The position numbers were made by a program, and so were the translations under genes. From NCBI GenBank assembly GCA_002083525.1, contig LWDM01000070.1, positions 5,828-69,827 on the forward strand: 64,000 nucleotides of DNA. Reading direction: 5' to 3'. The DNA is from Proteobacteria bacterium SG_bin9. GTDB taxonomy: Bacteria; Pseudomonadota; Alphaproteobacteria; Rhizobiales; Xanthobacteraceae. The notes below the pieces were generated by a model that was not told where the DNA came from, did no database searches, and saw only the letters and a program-made list of their open reading frames with translations. This document shows, piece after piece, positions 25,511-33,997 of this stretch (position 1 is the first letter of the stretch; every line of letters starts with the position of its first letter).

Positions 25511-26107
25511 ATGACTGCTGTTTCGACCAAGAAGACCTTTGCCCTGAAAGTGAGTGCCGCTCCGTTCGCGATCCGTGCGGAACGTGCCTCCGACGTCGTC
25601 GCGCGCGAAGCGCTGCTGGACGTGTGCTTTGGCACGAACCGCCATGGCCGCACCTGCCAGCGCATCCGCGATGGACGCTTGCCCGCCGAAGGCCTTGCCT
25701 TCTCGGCCGTGCGTGAGGGCCGTCTCGTCGGAACCGTGCGGTTGTGGCACGTCAGCGCCGGCGGCAAGCCGGCGCTCGTGCTCGGCCCGCTGGCGGTGGA
25801 CCCGGCGTGCCGTTCGCTCGGCGTCGGCGCTGCGCTGATGCGCCACGCGCTCGACGTCGCCAAACGCCGCGGCCACGGCGCCGTGATCCTGCTCGGCGAT
25901 GCGCCCTACTACGCGCGCTTCGGCTTCACGCTGGCGAAAACCGCCGAACTGGCCCTGCCCGGCCCGTTCGAGCGCGATCGCCTGCTCGCGATCGAGCTGC
26001 GCGACGGCGCACTCGACGGCGCGTGGGGCATGATCGTGCCGACCGGCCAGACCTCGAAAGCACGCCGTGCAGCCCGCCTCGGCGCGCTGGCGCCGCGCGC
26101 GGCGTAA
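25511..26107 (+). CDS. GNAT-family N-acetyltransferase (YhbS-like)
   Basis: A 198-residue acetyltransferase. The acetyl-CoA binding block is LGPLAVDPACRSLGVGAALM (about 95-115), followed by GHGAVILLGDAPYYARFGF, the pattern of the YhbS-type subgroup. The acceptor is not predictable, but its position between ornithine decarboxylase and homospermidine synthase suggests a polyamine or related amine; this is inference. It is separated from the decarboxylase by 146 bases with a strong hairpin, and is followed by a small membrane protein gene after 8 bases. Confidence 0.88.
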   Translation: MTAVSTKKTFALKVSAAPFAIRAERASDVVAREALLDVCFGTNRHGRTCQRIRDGRLPAEGLAFSAVREGRLVGTVRLWHVSAGGKPALVLGPLAVDPACRSLGVGAALMRHALDVAKRRGHGAVILLGDAPYYARFGFTLAKTAELALPGPFERDRLLAIELRDGALDGAWGMIVPTGQTSKARRAARLGALAPRAA

Positions 26108-26115
26108 GCGTCATC

Positions 26116-26256
26116 ATGGCCGACCTCGAACCCGAAACGGATGACGACCTGCAGTCGCGCGGCCTGCTCAAGCAGGCCGCGATCACGACGGTCATGATCC
26201 TGCTCGGCCTCAAGATCACCGTCGACGTGGTCCGCCGCCGCTGGCGCGCACGCTGA
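26116..26256 (+). CDS. 46-aa single-pass membrane protein
   Basis: A short protein with an acidic head (MADLEPETDDDLQSRGLLKQ), one hydrophobic helix (AAITTVMILLGLKITVDVV) and a basic RRRWRAR tail. It starts 8 bases after the acetyltransferase stop, without a strong ribosome site, so it may depend on translational coupling. The charge pattern predicts the basic tail in the cytoplasm. No family recognised. Its place inside the polyamine gene cluster is the only hint to function. Confidence 0.6.
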   Translation: MADLEPETDDDLQSRGLLKQAAITTVMILLGLKITVDVVRRRWRAR

Positions 26257-26340
26257 GCCCGCCGCTTATTGCGGCACCTGAACCCTTGATTTACCCGCCC
26301 CAAAACGGCAAGCCGGGCCACCCGCCCGAGGAGCTTTTCA

Positions 26341-26727
26341 ATGCCGCGCCGCCTGATTTCGTCCGGATCGCCGTTTGAGAAAATCGCCGGCTACAGCCGC
26401 GCGGTGGTCGATGGCGACTTCTGCTTCGTCGCCGGAACCACCGGCTACGACTATACGACCATGACGCTGCCGGCGGATGTCACATCCCAGACACGGAACT
26501 GTTTCAAGACCATCGAAGGCGCGCTGAAGGAGGCGGGCTTCGCGATGGCCGACATCGTCCGCGCGACCTACTACATCACCGACGCCAACGACGCGGACAT
26601 CGTGTTCCCGCTGTTCGGCGAATACCTCGGCGAGATCCGCCCGGCCGCGACGCTGCTCGTGGTCGCGGGTCTCTACAAGCCCGAGATGAAGATCGAAATC
26701 GAAGTCACGGCCAAGCGCCGCAGCTGA
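26341..26727 (+). CDS. RidA/YjgF-family protein
   Basis: A 128-residue trimeric-type protein of the RidA family, whose best-known members hydrolyse reactive enamine/imine intermediates released by PLP enzymes. The block KTIEGALKEAGFAMADIVRA and the C-terminal EIEVTAKRR are typical. The usual RidA substrate arginine in the R-P-A-(R)-S block appears here as EIRPAATLLVV, so the Arg-Pro-Ala is kept while the later part is different, suggesting a RidA subgroup rather than RidA itself. AGGAG lies 8 bases upstream. The location 35 bases before homospermidine synthase suggests linked expression. Confidence 0.92.
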   Translation: MPRRLISSGSPFEKIAGYSRAVVDGDFCFVAGTTGYDYTTMTLPADVTSQTRNCFKTIEGALKEAGFAMADIVRATYYITDANDADIVFPLFGEYLGEIRPAATLLVVAGLYKPEMKIEIEVTAKRRS

Positions 26728-26762
26728 TACGCCAACCGTCTAACTTTTTCCGGAGATTGCTG

Positions 26763-28205
26763 ATGATGTCGCCCGCCTCGCAGATCCTTGCGAAGATCAC
26801 AGGCCCCATCGTGATTGTCGGCTTCGGCTCCATCGGCAAAGGCATGGTGCCGATGATCGAGCGCCATCTCGATTACGACAAGTCGCGCATCACCGTGCTT
26901 GATCCGAAAGACGAGGGCCGCAAGGCGCTGTGCGACAAGCACGGCCTGCGCTTCATCCAGAAGGGCCTGACCCGCGACAACTATCGCGAACTGCTGACGC
27001 CGCTCCTGACTGAGGGCAGCGGCCAGGGCTTCTGCATCAACCTCTCGGTCGACACCGGCTCGGTCGATATCATGGAGCTCTGCAATGAGCTCGGCGTGCT
27101 CTACATCGACACCGTCAACGAGCCCTGGCTCGGCTTCTACTTCGACGCGTCGAAAGGTGCCGCAGCGCGCTCGAACTACGCGCTGCGCGAGGTCACGCTC
27201 GCCGCCAAGAAGGCGCGCAAGCCGGGTTCGCACACGGCCATCTCCTGCTGCGGCGCCAATCCCGGCATGGTCTCGTTCTTCGTCAAGCAGGCGCTGCTGA
27301 ATGTCGCCGCCGATTTGAAGCTCAATGCGCCGAAGCCGAAGACCAAGGCCGAATGGGCGGACCTGATGCGGCAGGCCGGCATCAAGGGCATCCACATTGC
27401 CGAACGCGACACCCAGCGCGCGAAGACGCCGAAGGAGCCGGAGGTGTTCGTCAACACCTGGTCGGTGGAAGGCTTCCTCTCCGAGGGCATGCAACCCTCC
27501 GAACTCGGCTGGGGCACCCACGAGACGTGGATGCCGGAGAACGCGCATACGCATGAAGCCGGTTGCGGCGCTGCGATCTACCTGATGCAGCCGGGCGCCA
27601 ACACGCGCGTGCGCACCTGGTGCCCGACGCGCGGCGCGCAGTACGGCTTCCTCGTCACCCACAACGAGTCGATCTCGATCTCCGACTACTTCACCGTGCG
27701 CGACGGTTCGGGCAAGGCCGTGTACCGGCCGACCTGCCACTACGCCTATCACCCGGCGGACGACGCGGTCGTCTCGCTGCACGAGCTGTTCGGCTCCGGC
27801 AAGATGCAGGAGAAGCACCACATCCTCGACGAGAACGAGATCGTCGACGGCATCGACGAACTCGGCGTGCTGCTGTTCGGGCACGACAACAACGCCTACT
27901 GGTATGGCTCGCAGCTCTCGATCGAAGAGACGCGCGCGCTGGCGCCGTACCAGAACGCAACCGGCCTGCAGGTGACCTCTTGCGTGCTCGGCGGCATCGT
28001 CTGGGCACTGGAGCATCCGAACGAGGGCATCGTCGAAGCCGACGAGATGGACTTCGAGCGCCTCTTGGAAATCCAGCTGCCGTATCTCGGCCCGGTGAAG
28101 GGCTTCTATACCGACTGGACGCCGCTGAAGGGCCGCCCGGGCCTGTTCCCGGAAGACATCGATACGTCCGACCCGTGGCAGTTCAGGAACATCCTGGTCC
28201 GCTGA
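26763..28205 (+). CDS. hss: Homospermidine synthase
   Basis: Hss makes the polyamine sym-homospermidine from two putrescines (or putrescine and spermidine) with NAD as a hydride carrier; it is typical of Alphaproteobacteria. The 480-residue protein has an N-terminal Rossmann motif VGFGSIGKGMVPM near residue 20 and the family blocks DTGSVDIMELCNELG, CCGANPGMVSFFVKQAL and WSVEGFLSEGMQPSELGWGTHE. Two ATG codons in tandem follow GGAG; 26763 is used. As the last gene of the cluster it is supplied by the upstream decarboxylase. Confidence 0.96.
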   Translation: MMSPASQILAKITGPIVIVGFGSIGKGMVPMIERHLDYDKSRITVLDPKDEGRKALCDKHGLRFIQKGLTRDNYRELLTPLLTEGSGQGFCINLSVDTGSVDIMELCNELGVLYIDTVNEPWLGFYFDASKGAAARSNYALREVTLAAKKARKPGSHTAISCCGANPGMVSFFVKQALLNVAADLKLNAPKPKTKAEWADLMRQAGIKGIHIAERDTQRAKTPKEPEVFVNTWSVEGFLSEGMQPSELGWGTHETWMPENAHTHEAGCGAAIYLMQPGANTRVRTWCPTRGAQYGFLVTHNESISISDYFTVRDGSGKAVYRPTCHYAYHPADDAVVSLHELFGSGKMQEKHHILDENEIVDGIDELGVLLFGHDNNAYWYGSQLSIEETRALAPYQNATGLQVTSCVLGGIVWALEHPNEGIVEADEMDFERLLEIQLPYLGPVKGFYTDWTPLKGRPGLFPEDIDTSDPWQFRNILVR

Positions 28206-28362
28206 GCGCGCCCAGCGTTCCGGCGCGCCTCAAGACGCGCTGCGAGCTAACTGCTGCGTGACATGACCTCGGCTGCAACGCGGGGGCCCAGACACCGGCG
28301 CTGATCGGTGGTAGGATCGGTGCTGGAATAGGCCCGAACACCCCTTGCGCTTTGGGGGGTCC

Positions 28363-29619
28363 ATGATCCGATTTTTGCCGATCGCATTCCTTTTCATGTT
28401 TGCGTTCGAAGGTGCTGCTTTCGCAGACTCAGGCCCGGTGTTCTCCTCCACCGGACCGGACGCGGAAGCTTATGGCGCTTCCATGGGCTATCCAGTGCCT
28501 CCGTTCGAGTACCCGCCGGGGACCCGGCAGGACTTCATGGTCGGATTGCAAAGTCGCTACGATCAGGTGACGCCCGTGCGCACCGTCCCAAAACCGCCTT
28601 CGCCTTCGATTCTGAAGCGTGCGGCCGGGCAAATCTCCCCGGTCTATCACTACGACGGACGGCAGAAGGCGATCGGCGACTATCTCGACAGGCATCCTGT
28701 TACGGGTCTGTTGATTGCTCGCGGCGACACGATCCTGTTCGAGCGTTATCAGTATGCACGCAGCGATCAGGATAGGCTTCTGTCATATTCGATGGCCAAA
28801 ACCATCACCGCACTGCTGGTCGGGATCGCCATCGCGGAAGGAGCGATCCGCTCGATCGACGATACAGCGGCAACCTATGTGCCGGAACTAGCAGGCACGG
28901 AGTACGGTGCCACGGCGCTGCGCGCCCTGCTTCAGATGTCGTCGGGAGTCGCCTTCCGCGAAATCAGCTATCAAGCAGATGAGGATGTCGTGAAGTTGCA
29001 TCGCGCGCTGCTGGGCAAAGAGGCGATCGGTCCGGTCGCCGCGCTCCGTCAGTTCAACACGCGCCATGCTGCGCCGGGGATGCGCTTCACCTACGCCAGC
29101 TCAGAGACGGAAGTGCTCGGCCTTGTTGTTAGCCGCGCGGTCAAAATGCAGCTTGCCGACTATCTTGCCACGCGCATCTGGCAAAAGCTGGGAGCCGAGT
29201 CGGACGCTGCATGGGCCGTCGATACCACCGGACAGGAACTGGCCTACTGCTGCTTCATCGCCACATTGCGCGATTGGGCGCGCCTCGGATTGATGCTGGC
29301 GAATGACGGCATGTGGAACGGACAACAGATCGTCCCTCGGCAATGGATTCTGGATGCAACGGCAGTGCGTGAGGACAGTTACCTGCGCAGTACGATCGCA
29401 CCGTCCTGGGGCTACGGCTATCAGGTCTGGATTCTGCCGGGACAGCGACGAATGTTTCTCCTGTTGGGCATAAGCGGGCAGAACCTCTTCGTCGATCCCG
29501 AATCCAAGCTGATCATGGTGCACACGGCAGTGCGCACAACGCCGGTGGGAGACCCGAAATCGCCTGAGGTCGTAGCCCTGTGGTATGCGCTCGTGGCGCA
29601 GTACGGGCTCCGACAGTAA
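28363..29619 (+). CDS. Secreted serine hydrolase, beta-lactamase (class C) fold
   Basis: A 418-residue exported protein. ATG 28363 follows a GGGGGG ribosome site; residues 1-22 are a signal peptide ending AAFA-D. The active-site tetrad S-M-A-K is at 143-146 (LSYSMAKTITALL), and the Tyr motif appears as FTYASSE near residue 244. The third motif is HTA-like rather than KTG, as in esterases and peptidases of this fold. Antibiotic resistance should not be assumed. A second gene of the same type lies at 47939 on the other strand. Third-position base use is a little less G/C-biased than its neighbours. Confidence 0.88.
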   Translation: MIRFLPIAFLFMFAFEGAAFADSGPVFSSTGPDAEAYGASMGYPVPPFEYPPGTRQDFMVGLQSRYDQVTPVRTVPKPPSPSILKRAAGQISPVYHYDGRQKAIGDYLDRHPVTGLLIARGDTILFERYQYARSDQDRLLSYSMAKTITALLVGIAIAEGAIRSIDDTAATYVPELAGTEYGATALRALLQMSSGVAFREISYQADEDVVKLHRALLGKEAIGPVAALRQFNTRHAAPGMRFTYASSETEVLGLVVSRAVKMQLADYLATRIWQKLGAESDAAWAVDTTGQELAYCCFIATLRDWARLGLMLANDGMWNGQQIVPRQWILDATAVREDSYLRSTIAPSWGYGYQVWILPGQRRMFLLLGISGQNLFVDPESKLIMVHTAVRTTPVGDPKSPEVVALWYALVAQYGLRQ

Positions 29620-29638
29620 CCCGACGTCCGCCGCTCCG

Positions 29639-29953
29639 CTACTTCCGTTCCGGGACCGGCTCGCCCATCTTCTCGGCGGGCGCGGGCGGCAGTGCCGGCT
29701 TCGCACCCGCCTTCTGCGCATCGGCATCCGGCCGCGCGGGCTCAGGCGCGGGTGTGGTCGGGCGCGTGCCACCGGGCTCGGCCGGTGCGGCTTTCGGCGC
29801 ATCCGTTTGCGTCGCCTGCGCCAGCACATGCGGCTTGCTGCCGAGATGCGCGAACGAGATCGCAACGATCATGAGCCCCGCAGCCGCGACCGTGAGACCG
29901 AACGCGATGTCCCCTGTCGCTGTGTTTTTCGAATTCTGCGCAAGTCTGTCCAT
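29639..29953 (-). CDS. Hypothetical membrane-anchored Pro/Ala-rich protein
   Basis: A 104-residue protein with one N-terminal membrane helix (DIAFGLTVAAAGLMIVAISF) and a long Pro/Ala/Glu/Lys-rich tail likely exposed to the periplasm and disordered. ATG 29953 is used because the hydrophobic segment begins shortly after; an in-frame extension upstream looks non-coding. No ribosome site is obvious. No family recognised. It is convergent with the serine hydrolase gene, ending 20 bases from it. Confidence 0.55.
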   Translation of the reverse strand: MDRLAQNSKNTATGDIAFGLTVAAAGLMIVAISFAHLGSKPHVLAQATQTDAPKAAPAEPGGTRPTTPAPEPARPDADAQKAGAKPALPPAPAEKMGEPVPERK

Positions 29954-30134
29954 GAACCGGCAACTGAGGAGCGCCCGGATTGGTTCCTCGTGTGCGACGC
30001 AATGCGCAGCACTCAACTTGGCGTGAACGCCGAACCGGGTACCTAAACTGACCCGCCGTTCATCTCCCGGCCCAGCGAAAGCCTGAATTCACGCGCCGGC
30101 TGCCTCGATCGCACATCGACCGGCTGGAGCAGCC

Positions 30135-30728
30135 ATGTCACACCGCGTCAATACCGTATCGCGCCGCGTGATCCTCGGCGCTGCTGCTGCTGCGCTCGGC
30201 TTGCCAGCCCAGGCATTCGCACAACGACGGCTGAAGCCGACACCGAGTTGCGACGATGGCGACGATCCGACGCCACCGCAGACGGCAGGCCCGTTCTTCA
30301 AGCCGCGCTCGCCGCAGCGCACATCATTGATCGAGCCCGGCATGGCCGGCACACGCCTCGTGCTGAGTGGTACCGTCACGACCCGATCCTGCCGGCCGGT
30401 GCCGCGCGTGCTGATCGATCTCTGGCAAGCGAATGCGAGAGGCATTTACGACAACGCCGGTTACCGGCTGCGCGGCCACCAGTTCACCGACGCTGACGGA
30501 CGCTTCCGTTTCGAGACCATCGTGCCGGGGAGCTACGACGGCCGCACCCGTCATCTGCACCTGCGCGCGCAGGCAGCAAACCGGCGCATCCTCACAACGC
30601 AGCTTTATTTTCCCGGCGAACCGCTGAACCGTCGCGATGGACTGTTCAATCCGGCGCTGCTGATGCAGACGCGCAATGCCGGCGAGCAGATCGAGGCGAC
30701 CTACAACATCGTGCTGGCGATGCGCTGA
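30135..30728 (+). CDS. Exported intradiol ring-cleavage dioxygenase-like protein
   Basis: A 197-residue protein with a Tat-type signal (SRRVILGAAAAALGLPAQAFA). The beta-sandwich core matches intradiol catechol dioxygenases: TPPQTAGPFF entry, VPRVLIDLWQANARGIYDN, GYRLRGHQFTDADGRFRFETIVPG and TRHLHLRAQ with the H-x-H iron ligands. Tyrosine ligands are likely in the DNAGY and SYDG segments. It is shorter than catechol 1,2-dioxygenase, lacking the N-terminal dimer helices, and is exported, so the role may be in extracellular aromatic turnover. A palindromic repeat begins 3 bases after the stop. Confidence 0.87.
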   Translation: MSHRVNTVSRRVILGAAAAALGLPAQAFAQRRLKPTPSCDDGDDPTPPQTAGPFFKPRSPQRTSLIEPGMAGTRLVLSGTVTTRSCRPVPRVLIDLWQANARGIYDNAGYRLRGHQFTDADGRFRFETIVPGSYDGRTRHLHLRAQAANRRILTTQLYFPGEPLNRRDGLFNPALLMQTRNAGEQIEATYNIVLAMR

Positions 30729-30730
30729 CG

Positions 30731-30778
30731 GCGCACGATCCGGAAAAGTGTGAAGCGGTTTTCCGCAAGATCGTGCGC
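30731..30778. repeat. Palindromic intergenic repeat (GATC-GGAAAA type)
   Basis: Outer arms GCGCACGATC and GATCGTGCGC (10 bp perfect) enclose GGAAAA and TTTTCC inner arms. It lies between the convergent intradiol and WD40 genes, 9 bases from the WD40 stop. A relative with the same inner pattern is at 33017-33063. It may serve as a bidirectional transcript end. Confidence 0.8.
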
Positions 30779-30787
30779 AAATAAAAA

Positions 30788-31804
30788 CTAGAGCGGCAGC
30801 AATCCCGCGTCACCGTTCTCGCTGGCAAAGCCGAGCAGCGTACCGTCCGCGTTCCAGGCAAGCGCGGAGATCGGCTCTTCGTCGTTACGGCGCACGAGAA
30901 TTTCCGCGCCGTCCGACATGCGCACCATCAGCACCACGCCGTTGCTGTAACCGGCGGCGAGAATATCGCTCTCCGGATGACACGCGACCGCAGTCACCTT
31001 CGCCTGCAGCGGCGCCAGCATCGCCGGCTCCTTGCCCATCGGGCCGTCCTTGCTGGTGAACGGCCAGACGATCACGGTATCGGCGCCGGACGTCGCGAGG
31101 TGCTTGCCGCCCGCAGTCCACGACATCGAGCGCACGCGCGAGGGATAACCGGTCATCCGCATGTGGCGATTGTCGGCGAGCCGCCAGCCGTGCAGCGCCG
31201 ACTCGTGCATCATGGTGATGAGAAACTTGTTGTCCTCGCTGAAAGTCACGCCGAGATGCGAGCCCTTCCATTCGAGGAATTCCGGCTTCGCCGCCATGTT
31301 CGGAAACCAAAGCGTCACGCCGTTATAATGCGCGACCGCGAGGCGCAGTCCCTTCGGCGCGAACGCGAGCCCGCCGACCGTCGACACCACGTCGAGCGAT
31401 TTCTCGTCGCCCTTCGGCGGCTTCACGAACGCAGTCTTGCCTGCCGACCATGCAATCGCGCCATCCGGATGCAGCGCGACATTATCGATCCACCGGCGCT
31501 TGGCATCAGTCGTCAGCGTTTCGGTCGCGCCTGCCGCGTCCACCGCAACGACCTTGCCGTCATCGCCGCCGGTAACGATGCGTTTGCCATCACTCGTCGC
31601 GCAGAGAATGCCGCCACCGTGCACAGCCACCGTCGAGACGGTTTCCGGATCGGACGCAAAGCTGATGCTCTCCTCGCCGCTGACGAAGGCAGCGGTGTCA
31701 CCCAGGAAATGCACGGCAATCGCCGGCTGCGGCAACGCCACCTTGCGCACGCGGTCGGTGACAGAGGCGACGTGCGACGGATTGTCGGAATTGAAGGAGG
31801 TCAT
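30788..31804 (-). CDS. WD40-repeat beta-propeller protein
   Basis: A 338-residue cytoplasmic protein (no signal peptide) built of about seven WD40-like units, each with a strand ending in GD/GADxxVxxW: for example GGDDGKVVAVDAAG, LRLAVAHYNGVTLWFP, HLATSGADTVIVWPF, ILAAGYSNGVVLMVRM. It should form a closed propeller used as a protein-binding platform. It lies after the CobW-like gene on the same strand, separated by a palindromic repeat, and reads as the last gene of the zinc cluster. A role as partner or target of the metallochaperone is inference from position. Confidence 0.88.
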   Translation of the reverse strand: MTSFNSDNPSHVASVTDRVRKVALPQPAIAVHFLGDTAAFVSGEESISFASDPETVSTVAVHGGGILCATSDGKRIVTGGDDGKVVAVDAAGATETLTTDAKRRWIDNVALHPDGAIAWSAGKTAFVKPPKGDEKSLDVVSTVGGLAFAPKGLRLAVAHYNGVTLWFPNMAAKPEFLEWKGSHLGVTFSEDNKFLITMMHESALHGWRLADNRHMRMTGYPSRVRSMSWTAGGKHLATSGADTVIVWPFTSKDGPMGKEPAMLAPLQAKVTAVACHPESDILAAGYSNGVVLMVRMSDGAEILVRRNDEEPISALAWNADGTLLGFASENGDAGLLPL

Positions 31805-31817
31805 GAGCTACTCTTAT

Positions 31818-31896
31818 CGTCATTGCGAGCGAAGCGAAGCAATCCAGCTACGAGCAAGAACTGGATTGCTTCGTCGCTATCGCTCCTCGCAATGAC
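31818..31896. repeat. Palindromic intergenic repeat (CGTCATTGCGAGCG type)
   Basis: CGTCATTGCGAGCGAAGCGA at the left end mirrors the GCTCCTCGCAATGAC end, with CAATCCAG/CTGGATTG inner arms around a short centre. This 79-bp imperfect palindrome is of a type common between genes in Bradyrhizobium-like genomes. It fills nearly all of the gap between the CobW-like and WD40 genes. Confidence 0.85.
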
Positions 31897-31906
31897 AAAA
31901 CGAAAA

Positions 31907-32962
31907 TCACGCAATACATTTCTCGAAGCCGTCGCGGATCTTCTGCTCCGGCAATTCGCGCCCGATGAAGACCACGCGGCTGACGCGCGCCTCGTCGTCC
32001 TTCCACTTCCGCTGATGATCGCCCTCAAGCATCATGTGCACGCCCTGGAACACGTAGCGGTCGTCATCATCCTTGAACGCAAGGATGCCCTTCGAGCGCA
32101 GGATATTCTGGCCATCGGTCGCAACCAAAGACTGTAGCCACGGCATAAACTTGGCCGGATCGAGCGGCTTGTCGGTCTTGATCGACAGCGATTGCATGTC
32201 CTCGTCGTGATAGTGCTTCAAACCGCCGTGACCGTGGCTGTGATCGTGATGATGGTGGTGATCATGGTCATGATCGTGGTGATGATGGTGGTCGTGATCG
32301 CCACCGTCGTGCAGGAACTCGGGCTCGATCTCCAGAATACGGTCGAGGTCGAACGCGTTGCGGTCGAGCACATCGCTCAGCGCCACCTGGCAGCGCTCGG
32401 TGCGATGCAGCTTCGCGTACGGATTGATGCCGCGAATGCGCGCCTCGACTTCCGACAACTCAGTCTTCGAGACGAGATCGGTCTTGTTGAGCACGATCAC
32501 GTCGGCGAACGCGATCTGGTTCTTGGCTTCCGGCGCATCCTTCAGGCGATCGCTCAGCCACTTGGCGTCGGCCACCGTCACCACCGCGTCGAGCGCAGTC
32601 TTTTCCTTGACGTCCTCGTCGACGAAGAACGTCTGCGCCACCGGCGCCGGATCGGCGAGCCCGGTCGTTTCCAGAATGATCGCGTCGAACTTGCCCTTGC
32701 GTTTCATCAGCCCTTCGAGGATGCGCACGAGGTCGCCGCGCACGGTGCAGCAGACGCAGCCGTTGTTCATCTCGAACACTTCCTCGTCCGCACCGATGAC
32801 GAGATCGTTGTCGATGCCGATCTCGCCGAATTCGTTGACGATCACAGCGTACTTCTTGCCGTGGTTCTCCGAGAGGATGCGGTTGAGCAGCGTGGTCTTG
32901 CCGGCGCCGAGATAGCCGGTCAGCACGGTCACGGGAATTTTCGAGGCGGCAACGTCAGACAT
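31907..32962 (-). CDS. CobW/COG0523 GTPase, putative zinc metallochaperone
   Basis: A 351-residue G3E GTPase. Walker A GYLGAGKTTLLNRIL is at residues 16-30, the metal-binding C-x-C-C motif (NNGCVCCTV) at 69-72, and NKTD supplies guanine specificity. A His/Asp repeat (about 225-255) and a C-terminal CobW_C domain follow. In Zur-regulated clusters such proteins act as zinc chaperones (ZNG1/YciC-type) that deliver zinc to client enzymes when it is scarce. ATG 32962 follows CGGAG; a GTG two codons earlier is not needed. It lies downstream of znuA, beyond a palindromic repeat. Confidence 0.93.
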   Translation of the reverse strand: MSDVAASKIPVTVLTGYLGAGKTTLLNRILSENHGKKYAVIVNEFGEIGIDNDLVIGADEEVFEMNNGCVCCTVRGDLVRILEGLMKRKGKFDAIILETTGLADPAPVAQTFFVDEDVKEKTALDAVVTVADAKWLSDRLKDAPEAKNQIAFADVIVLNKTDLVSKTELSEVEARIRGINPYAKLHRTERCQVALSDVLDRNAFDLDRILEIEPEFLHDGGDHDHHHHHDHDHDHHHHHDHSHGHGGLKHYHDEDMQSLSIKTDKPLDPAKFMPWLQSLVATDGQNILRSKGILAFKDDDDRYVFQGVHMMLEGDHQRKWKDDEARVSRVVFIGRELPEQKIRDGFEKCIA

Positions 32963-33016
32963 GGGCACTCCGGGTAACGGCCGGCGCGCCCGGACGCGGA
33001 AGGGCTCCGCTTTCAG

Positions 33017-33063
33017 GGCATGATCCGGTCCGAAAACCGGTATCCACTTTTCGGGATCATGCC
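33017..33063. repeat. Palindromic intergenic repeat between znuA and cobW-like gene
   Basis: Perfect 10-bp outer arms GGCATGATCC/GGATCATGCC enclose CCGAAAACCGG-like inner sequence. It is the same family as 30731-30778. The right arm touches the znuA stop codon, so the stem may end or stabilise the znu transcript and lower read-through into the CobW-like gene. Confidence 0.8.
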
Positions 33064-33995
33064 TAGTTCGTCAGCGCGCTGGTGAGCGCCTTTATATTGT
33101 GCCTGACCATGCCAATGTAAGTGGGGGCATCGCCCTTTTCGTCGGTCAAACTGTCCGAATACAGCGTTCCGCCGACCGCGGCGCCCGTTTCAGAGGCGAT
33201 CCGCCGCATCAGCCGCGGATCGGTGACATTTTCCAGAAAAACCGCCGGGATTTTCTGCGCCTTGATCTGGCGGATGATGGCCGCAATGTCCTTGGCGCTG
33301 GCCTCGGATTCCGTCGAAACGCCCTGCGGCGCGATGAATGTGATGCCGTAGGCGTCAGCAAAATAGCCGAACGCATCGTGGGTCGAGATCACCTTGCGCC
33401 GCTCGGCGGGGAGTTTCGCCACCGCCTCCTTCACCTCGCGATCGAGCTTGTCGAGCTCGCCGAAATAGGCATCGGCATTGGCGCGATAGATCGCGGCGCC
33501 CGCACTGTCAGCTGCGATGAGCGCTTCGCGAATGTTGGTCACGTAGGTGCGGACGTTGGCAACCGACTGCCACGCATGCGGATCGGCCTCGCCGTGGCTA
33601 TGGCCATGACCATGCCCGTGATCGCCCGGCAGTTTGCGCGGTTTGATGCCGGTCGTCGCCGTGATGACGGGCATCCTGCCGCCGCTGGCTTTCACCAGCC
33701 GCGACAGCCAACCCTCGAATCCGAGCCCGTTGACGATGACGAGTTGCGCCTCCACGAGACGCTTCGCATCCGCCGGCGTCGGCGTATAGACATGGGCGTC
33801 GCCGCCGGGCGGCACCAAGGTCGATACGTTGACCCGGTCGCCACCGACATTCTTCACGAGATCGCCGAGGATCGAGAAGCTCGCGACGACAATAAGTTTG
33901 CTTTGAAATTTGTCTTGCAGTTTGTCTTGCGCAAAGGCCGGCGAGGCGCTTACGAGCAGCGCGGCGGCAACGAACAATGAGCGACGGGTCAACAT
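33063..33995 (-). CDS. znuA: Zinc ABC transporter substrate-binding protein
   Basis: A 310-residue cluster A-I periplasmic binding protein. ATG 33995 follows GGAGG and starts a signal peptide (1-22, ending AFAQ). Metal ligands are visible as H68 (GGDAHVYTPTP), H140 (EADPHAWQS), a His in VISTHDAFGYFADAYG and an Asp near the C-terminus. The His/Gly loop GDHGHGHGHSHG (124-136) is the flexible zinc-capturing loop that separates zinc from manganese members. It starts 2 bases after the permease stop. Confidence 0.95.
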   Translation of the reverse strand: MLTRRSLFVAAALLVSASPAFAQDKLQDKFQSKLIVVASFSILGDLVKNVGGDRVNVSTLVPPGGDAHVYTPTPADAKRLVEAQLVIVNGLGFEGWLSRLVKASGGRMPVITATTGIKPRKLPGDHGHGHGHSHGEADPHAWQSVANVRTYVTNIREALIAADSAGAAIYRANADAYFGELDKLDREVKEAVAKLPAERRKVISTHDAFGYFADAYGITFIAPQGVSTESEASAKDIAAIIRQIKAQKIPAVFLENVTDPRLMRRIASETGAAVGGTLYSDSLTDEKGDAPTYIGMVRHNIKALTSALTN

Positions 33996-33997
33996 CG

